DNA of 64,000 nt, taken from NCBI RefSeq assembly GCF_019966575.1, contig NZ_JAINFK010000008.1:1-64000 (forward strand). Direction: 5' to 3'. Shown piece by piece: positions 59,360-64,000 of this stretch. A program made the translations under genes and the position numbers. The notes beneath the pieces are model-generated. The model made no database searches. It had not been told where the DNA came from and saw only the letters and a program-made list of their open reading frames with translations. The first letter of the stretch is position 1, and every line of letters begins with the position of its first letter. This DNA is from Oricola cellulosilytica (GTDB lineage Bacteria > Pseudomonadota > Alphaproteobacteria > Rhizobiales > Rhizobiaceae).

Positions 59360-62358
59360 GCAGTGCTGGCGAACACCGCATCGCGGGCGTGGGGCGTCTG
59401 ACCCCGGCCAATCCGGTCCGCTTTACTTTCGACGGCAAGGCTTATTCCGGACTCCAAGGGGATACTATCGCGTCGGCGCTCATCGCCAGCGGCGTTCATC
59501 TCGTCGGGCGGTCCTTCAAATATCACCGCCCGCGCGGCATTCTGAGCGACGGGCCGGAGGAGCCGAACGCACTTGTCGGCGTGCGCCGGGACGCGGCGCG
59601 GGCCACGCCGAACGTCCGGGCGACGGTGCAGGAGATTTATGACGGGCTCAACGCGGTCAGCCAGAACCGCTGGCCGTCGCTTTCCTTCGATGTCGGCGCG
59701 GTCAACGACATCGCGTCACCGCTTTTTTCGGCGGGGTTCTACTACAAGACTTTCATGTGGCCGAAAGTGGCGTGGGAACACGTCTACGAGCCGTTCATCC
59801 GCAATGCCGCGGGCCTGGGGCAGGCGCCGACTGAACCCGATCCCGATCATTACGCCGCGCAATACGCCCATTGCGATGTTCTCGTCATCGGTGGCGGGGT
59901 CGCCGGGCTGAGCGCGGCGCTTGCGGCCGCGGAAAGCGGAGCGCGGGTGATCCTGTGCGACGAGCGTGCCGCTTTCGGCGGTGCGCTGCGTTTCGAGGCC
60001 GAAGCGCGTCTCGACGGCAAGCCCGGCTATGACTGGGCGCAGGATGCCGCCGCGACGCTGGCCGCAATGGACAATGTCCGGATTTTGAGCCGGACAACCG
60101 CGTTCGGCTATTACGCGCAGAATTTCGTCGGACTGGCCGAACGGGTGACCGAGCATCTTGCGGCGCCAGCCGCCGATGCCCCGCGCGAGCGTCTCTGGCA
60201 GGTACGCGCCGGGCGCGTGATCATCGCGGCGGGCGCGATCGAACGGCACATGGTGTTCGCCAACAACGACCGGCCGGGCATCATGCTCGCCTCGGCGGCG
60301 CGAACGTTCCTCAACCATCATGGCGTCGCGGTCGGCCGCAAGGTGGGGGTCTATACCGCCAACGACTCCGCCTATGCCGCGGCTATCGACCTGAAGAAGG
60401 CGGGCATCGACATACCCGCGATCGTCGATGTGCGTGACAATCCGCAAGGCTCCGCAATCGACGAGGCGCGCGCGTTCGGCATCCGCGTTCTGACGGGCCA
60501 TGCCGTTACGGGCACCGGCGGAAAGTTGCGGGTCGCCTCGATGATCGTCGAGCCGAACAAGGGCGGTGCGGCCGAAATCATTCCGGTCGATGCGCTCATC
60601 ATGAGCGCTGGTTGGACGCCGTCGGTGCACATGTTCTCCCAGTCGCGCGGCAAAGTGGCATGGGACGCGGCGACCGAGCGCTTCCTGCCCGGAACCTACG
60701 CCCAGGACTGCGTATCCATCGGTGCGTGCAACGGCACGGACAGGCTTGAGGAAAGCGTCAGTGAAGCGATTGCCGCCGGCGAGAGCGCGGCAAAGGCAAC
60801 GCGGAAGCGGGCGAAGAAATCGAAGGTGAAGATCGCGGTCGAAGGCGGCGGCGACTGGACCGGCAGCATGCTCGGCGCCGGACCGAACGGTGCAAACGGC
60901 AAGGTGATCAAGGCGTTCGTCGATTTCCAGAACGATGTGACGGCCAAGGACATCCGGCTCGCCGTGCAGGAGGGCATGCATTCCATCGAGCATGTGAAGC
61001 GGTTCACGACCAACGGCATGGCGACCGACCAGGGCAAGCTGTCGAACCTGCACGGGCTGGCGATTGCGGCGGAGGCACTGGGGCGCGAAATCCCGAAGGT
61101 CGGCCTCACAACGTTCCGCGCGCCGTACACGCCGACAACATTCGGCGCCATTGTCGGTCATGCGCGCGGCGAGCTCTTCGACCCCGCGCGGCACACGCCG
61201 ATGCATGAATCGGAAGTGGCGGCGGGGGCGGTGTTCGAGGACGTCGGCCCATGGAAACGGGCCTGGTATTACCCGCGCGCAGGCGAGGACATGCATGCCG
61301 CCGTCAATCGCGAGTGCCGGACGGTGCGCGAAGTTGCAGGCATGTTCGACGCGACGACGCTGGGGAAGATCGAGGTCGTCGGGCCGGACGCGGCAGAATT
61401 TCTGAACCTGATCTACACCAATCCGTTCCTGAAGCTGGGCGTCGGACGCCTGCGCTACGGCATCATGTGCCGGGAAGACGGCTTCATCTACGATGATGGC
61501 GTCGTCGGACGCATGGCGGAGGACCGGTTCCATGTAACGACGACGACCGGCGGCGCGCCACGGGTGCTGCAGCACATGGAAGATTATCTGCAGACCGAGT
61601 TCCCGCACATGAAGGTGTGGCTGACATCGACCACCGAGCAGTGGGCGGTGATCGCGGTGCAGGGGCCAAAGGCGCGCGAGATCATCGAGCCGTTCGTGGA
61701 GGGTATCGATCTTTCAAACGAGGCCTTCCCGCATATGAGCGTTCGCGAAGGAACGTTCTGTGGTGTGCCGACACGATTGTTCCGCATGTCGTTCACCGGC
61801 GAGACCGGTTTCGAAATCAACGTGCCGGCAGACTATGGCAGGCAGGTGTGGGAGAAGGTGTATGAGCGCGGCAAGTCCATGGGGATGTGTCTCTACGGGA
61901 CTGAGACCATGCATGTCCTGCGCGCGGAAAAGGGCTACATCATCGTCGGCCAGGACACCGACGGAACCGTCACGCCTTACGATGCGGGGCTGGGATGGGC
62001 GGTCGGCAAGAACAAGACGGATTTTGTCGGCATCCGCGGATTGAAGCGCCCGGATCTGGTTGCCGATGGCCGCAGGCAACTCGTCGGGTTGAAAGTGAAG
62101 GACGGCAAGACCGTGCTCGAGGAGGGGGCGCAGATCGTCGCCGACCCGAACCAGCCAGTGCCGATGAAGATGATCGGCTGGGTGTCGTCCTCCTACTGGT
62201 CGGAAAATTGCGGCCGCCCGATCGCGCTCGCATTGGTCGAGGGCGGTTTTGAACGAATGGGCAGGACTCTCTACGTGCCGATGCCCGACCGGGCGATCGA
62301 GGTCGAGGTGACGGGAACGGTGTTCTTTGATGAAGAGGGAGGTCGTATCAATGGTTGA
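59356..62358 (+). CDS. soxA: Sarcosine oxidase subunit alpha
   Basis: 1000 residues, the usual size. The N-terminal part has a ferredoxin-like segment (RFTFDGKAYSGLQGDTIASALIASGVHLVGRSFKYHRPRG in pieces) and an NAD-binding motif VLVIGGGVAGLSAALAAAESGA at about residue 176. The C-terminal 380 residues form the GCV_T-like tetrahydrofolate-binding domain (LGKIEVVGPDAAEFLNLIY, FTGETGFEINVP). It takes the methylene group to make 5,10-methylene-tetrahydrofolate. Coupled to soxD by ATGA; soxG overlaps its 3' end by 8 bases. Confidence 0.95.
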   Translation: MSSAGEHRIAGVGRLTPANPVRFTFDGKAYSGLQGDTIASALIASGVHLVGRSFKYHRPRGILSDGPEEPNALVGVRRDAARATPNVRATVQEIYDGLNAVSQNRWPSLSFDVGAVNDIASPLFSAGFYYKTFMWPKVAWEHVYEPFIRNAAGLGQAPTEPDPDHYAAQYAHCDVLVIGGGVAGLSAALAAAESGARVILCDERAAFGGALRFEAEARLDGKPGYDWAQDAAATLAAMDNVRILSRTTAFGYYAQNFVGLAERVTEHLAAPAADAPRERLWQVRAGRVIIAAGAIERHMVFANNDRPGIMLASAARTFLNHHGVAVGRKVGVYTANDSAYAAAIDLKKAGIDIPAIVDVRDNPQGSAIDEARAFGIRVLTGHAVTGTGGKLRVASMIVEPNKGGAAEIIPVDALIMSAGWTPSVHMFSQSRGKVAWDAATERFLPGTYAQDCVSIGACNGTDRLEESVSEAIAAGESAAKATRKRAKKSKVKIAVEGGGDWTGSMLGAGPNGANGKVIKAFVDFQNDVTAKDIRLAVQEGMHSIEHVKRFTTNGMATDQGKLSNLHGLAIAAEALGREIPKVGLTTFRAPYTPTTFGAIVGHARGELFDPARHTPMHESEVAAGAVFEDVGPWKRAWYYPRAGEDMHAAVNRECRTVREVAGMFDATTLGKIEVVGPDAAEFLNLIYTNPFLKLGVGRLRYGIMCREDGFIYDDGVVGRMAEDRFHVTTTTGGAPRVLQHMEDYLQTEFPHMKVWLTSTTEQWAVIAVQGPKAREIIEPFVEGIDLSNEAFPHMSVREGTFCGVPTRLFRMSFTGETGFEINVPADYGRQVWEKVYERGKSMGMCLYGTETMHVLRAEKGYIIVGQDTDGTVTPYDAGLGWAVGKNKTDFVGIRGLKRPDLVADGRRQLVGLKVKDGKTVLEEGAQIVADPNQPVPMKMIGWVSSSYWSENCGRPIALALVEGGFERMGRTLYVPMPDRAIEVEVTGTVFFDEEGGRING

Positions 62359-62899
62359 GGCCACGACACTCCAGCGCACACTGCCGCTCGAAGGCCGCGT
62401 ATCCAGCGGGCCAAGAGTGACGATCCGTCCTGCGCCAACGGCGCAACGGGTTTCCCTGCGCGCTTCGGCGGACGCGGTTTCGGCAGTCTCGAAGGGACTG
62501 GGGGTTGATCTGCCGATAACGCCGAAACAATCGGCGCGGGCCGGAGCGCGGGCCGTTCTCTGGCTGGGGCCGGACGAGTGGCTGGTCATCGAGGAAGGGG
62601 AGCGCGATCTCCTGGCCGATCTCGGGCGGGCGAAAGCGCTTTATTCGGCGGTCGACGTGTCCCATCGCAACACGGCCATCGTTGTTTCCGGTCCGGCCGC
62701 CGCCGATACCCTCAATGCGGGCTGCCCGCAGGATTTGTCTCTCGAAGCCTTTCCGGTCGGGGCCTGTTCGCGCACGGTGCTTGGCAAGATCGAGATCGTT
62801 CTCTACCGCACGGCCGAGGATGTCTTCCGGGTCGAATGCTGGCGTTCGTTCTCCCAATACGCCTTCGCGTTTCTGGCAGAGGCGGCGCGGGCGCGCTAG
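62351..62899 (+). CDS. soxG: Sarcosine oxidase subunit gamma
   Basis: 182 residues, a GCV_T-like small subunit. ARAVLWLGPDEWLVIEE, VDVSHRNTAIVVSGPAAADTLNAGCPQDL and VECWRSFSQYAFAFLAEA are typical. ATG 62351 has GGAGGT upstream and overlaps the soxA stop. It ends 7 bases from the convergent MaoC gene. The folate genes (purU, glyA, folD) that often follow soxG are absent here. Confidence 0.93.
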   Translation: MVEATTLQRTLPLEGRVSSGPRVTIRPAPTAQRVSLRASADAVSAVSKGLGVDLPITPKQSARAGARAVLWLGPDEWLVIEEGERDLLADLGRAKALYSAVDVSHRNTAIVVSGPAAADTLNAGCPQDLSLEAFPVGACSRTVLGKIEIVLYRTAEDVFRVECWRSFSQYAFAFLAEAARAR

Positions 62900-62906
62900 C
62901 CCGCGC

Positions 62907-63377
62907 TCATTCCCTCGGCTCGACGACCGCGAGTGTCAGCCAAGTCGCGGTGAGCGCCGGTTTTACGCTGTTTTCGATTTCCAGCGTCACGTCATAGGTC
63001 GACAGCACCCGCCCGGACGGACGGACATCGGCGTTCGCCAGCTTGAAGAGGGCACGTACGCGGGCGCCTGACCTGACCGGCGCCATGAAGCGGACCCTAT
63101 CGAAACCGTAGTTGATTCCCATTGTCGCACCATCGAGTGGGGGAAGCGCCTCGTAGGCGAGGGTCGAGAGAAGCGAAAGCGTGAGGAACCCGTGGGCAAT
63201 GGTCCCGCCGAACGGCGTTTCCCTCGCGGCGCGTCCGGCGTCCAGATGGATCCACTGGTGATCATCGGTCGCCTCGGCGAACTGCCCGATCATCTCCTGC
63301 GTCACCGTTCGCCATTCCGAGCGGCCGATTTCGGTCCCGATGGCGCCGGGAATGTCGTCGAGGGTTATCGTTTTCAT
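62907..63377 (-). CDS. MaoC-like hotdog dehydratase
   Basis: 156 residues with the MaoC pattern: VTQEMIGQFAEATDDHQWIHLD (Asp/His hydratase motif, about residue 38), FGGTIAHGFLTLSLL (about 58-72) and a closing strand region. It should hydrate enoyl-CoA thioesters, R-specific by family. It stands alone with no PHA or fatty-acid genes adjacent. No clear operon partner: the RpiR-type gene is 107 bases upstream. Confidence 0.9.
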   Translation of the reverse strand: MKTITLDDIPGAIGTEIGRSEWRTVTQEMIGQFAEATDDHQWIHLDAGRAARETPFGGTIAHGFLTLSLLSTLAYEALPPLDGATMGINYGFDRVRFMAPVRSGARVRALFKLANADVRPSGRVLSTYDVTLEIENSVKPALTATWLTLAVVEPRE

Positions 63378-63483
63378 GCCGTTTCGCTTCGCCGGTGGTC
63401 ACTGACAGGAGCGCTACCATGTGCCAGCCGGCGGGAAAACCGCCTCGATTATTTTAGCGCGTTGCGGCTACTTGACGCGCGGT

Positions 63484-64000
63484 TCAGACGAATTTGCGGA
63501 AAATCCTGGTGTGATCGAACATGTCCTCCAGTTCGTTCATCCGCAGCTTCGTGCGCTCCCAGGACGCCTCCTGAATTGCTGTGATCAGCGTTTCGGTGAG
63601 GAGCAGGAGCGTGATTGTCGAATCCCAGGCCGATGGCGCCTCGATCCGGCAACTGAACGTATATTGTGCGTACTCGCGGACCGGCGATTGCCACTGATCG
63701 GTGATCAGAACGATGGTCGCGCCGCGCTTGCTCGCCATTTCCGCCAGTTTCAGCGTGCTGTTTTCGTAGCGGCGGATGTCGTAGATGACGACGACGTCGC
63801 TGGAGCTGACGTCGAGCAGGCTGTGCGGCCAGGCATTCGATGTCGAGCGGATATGCTCAACACCCTTGCGCATTACCTGCATGTGCATGTGAAAATAGTC
63901 CGAAAGCGCATGCGTAATGCGCCCCCCGGCAATGAAGACGTTGTGGCGCTCATCGGCCAGCAATCCCGTCACGCGATCGAATTGCTCTGGATCGACATGG
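63484..64000 (-). CDS. MurR/RpiR family transcriptional regulator, C-terminal part (5' truncated by window edge)
   Basis: The frame remains open to the right edge, so only the last about 172 residues are seen. They form the SIS sugar-phosphate-binding domain: VFIAGGRITHALSDYFHMHMQV, VVVIYDIRRYENSTLKLAEMASKRGATIVLITDQWQSP. The N-terminal helix-turn-helix lies outside. In several Rhizobiales, RpiR regulators of this type accompany sarcosine or dimethylglycine genes, but a link to soxBDAG is only inferred from proximity. Confidence 0.88.
   Translation of the reverse strand, partial: HVDPEQFDRVTGLLADERHNVFIAGGRITHALSDYFHMHMQVMRKGVEHIRSTSNAWPHSLLDVSSSDVVVIYDIRRYENSTLKLAEMASKRGATIVLITDQWQSPVREYAQYTFSCRIEAPSAWDSTITLLLLTETLITAIQEASWERTKLRMNELEDMFDHTRIFRKFV

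Noticed and set aside
59716-61608. 630-codon open frame on the minus strand inside soxA
   Set aside because: Antisense shadow caused by high third-position GC; soxA is fully supported by family motifs and coupling.

Overview
The window (GC about 62 percent, no tRNA, rRNA, CRISPR array or insertion sequence seen) looks like ordinary chromosome of an alphaproteobacterium, most likely a Hyphomicrobiales (Rhizobiales) member. Supporting signs are two exact CtrA-type boxes, a group IV ornithine decarboxylase with a structured leader, soxBDAG sarcosine oxidase, split pntAA/AB/B next to an aa3-type COX subunit IV, tandem-DUF1508 YegP, an FeeM-like acyltransferase, and two TRAP systems. The genus cannot be named from this stretch alone.

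Layout. 1-6.5 kb: chemoreceptor tail, muramidase, eda, a lone TakP-type TRAP binding protein, a C26 glutamine amidotransferase, and an ECF sigma/anti-sigma operon led by a small secreted protein. 6.5-14.7 kb: a LacI-controlled 2-hydroxyacid dehydrogenase, MarR, an 8-oxoguanine deaminase/creatininase pair, a renalase-like flavoprotein, a His-rich COG0523 GTPase and YegP. 14.8-18.7 kb: a WD40 protein, then the overlapping radical SAM/UdgX pair. 18.7-31.9 kb: Spy-like protein, ornithine decarboxylase, amidase, LysR, DUF1007-NicO metal exporter, DenD/SDR sugar-acid genes, a double GNAT, an aminotransferase, TetR and a lipoprotein esterase.

32-44.5 kb is a transport and regulation block, all on the minus strand: modE, modABC, dctBD, a sigma-54 promoter and dctPQM, preceded by a second TRAP membrane pair (QM) with no binding protein. 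44.7-56 kb: SDR, fused indolepyruvate ferredoxin oxidoreductase, a GGDEF/EAL protein, FeeM-like synthase, COX IV and the transhydrogenase operon. 56-64 kb: a TPR lipoprotein, rpsU, soxBDAG, MaoC and a truncated RpiR regulator.

The most useful observations are regulatory. (1) A near-identical 24-base element (20/24 matches) with a TGGTAAA-N5-TTTACCA dyad lies upstream of both the orphan TakP-type binding protein (3.4 kb) and the orphan TakQM-type membrane pair (44.7 kb). This suggests one split but co-regulated keto-acid TRAP transporter. (2) A textbook -24/-12 promoter precedes dctPQM just downstream of dctBD, and dctB itself overlaps modC by one base. (3) A doubled LacI-type operator sits at the start of its own repressor gene. 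(4) The rSAM/UdgX pair is a plausible, poorly characterised DNA-repair module. (5) The split transhydrogenase has a basic tail on one subunit and an acidic extension on its partner. Gene starts were moved inward where a Shine-Dalgarno sequence and family N-termini supported it; these are judgements from the sequence, and no database search was run.
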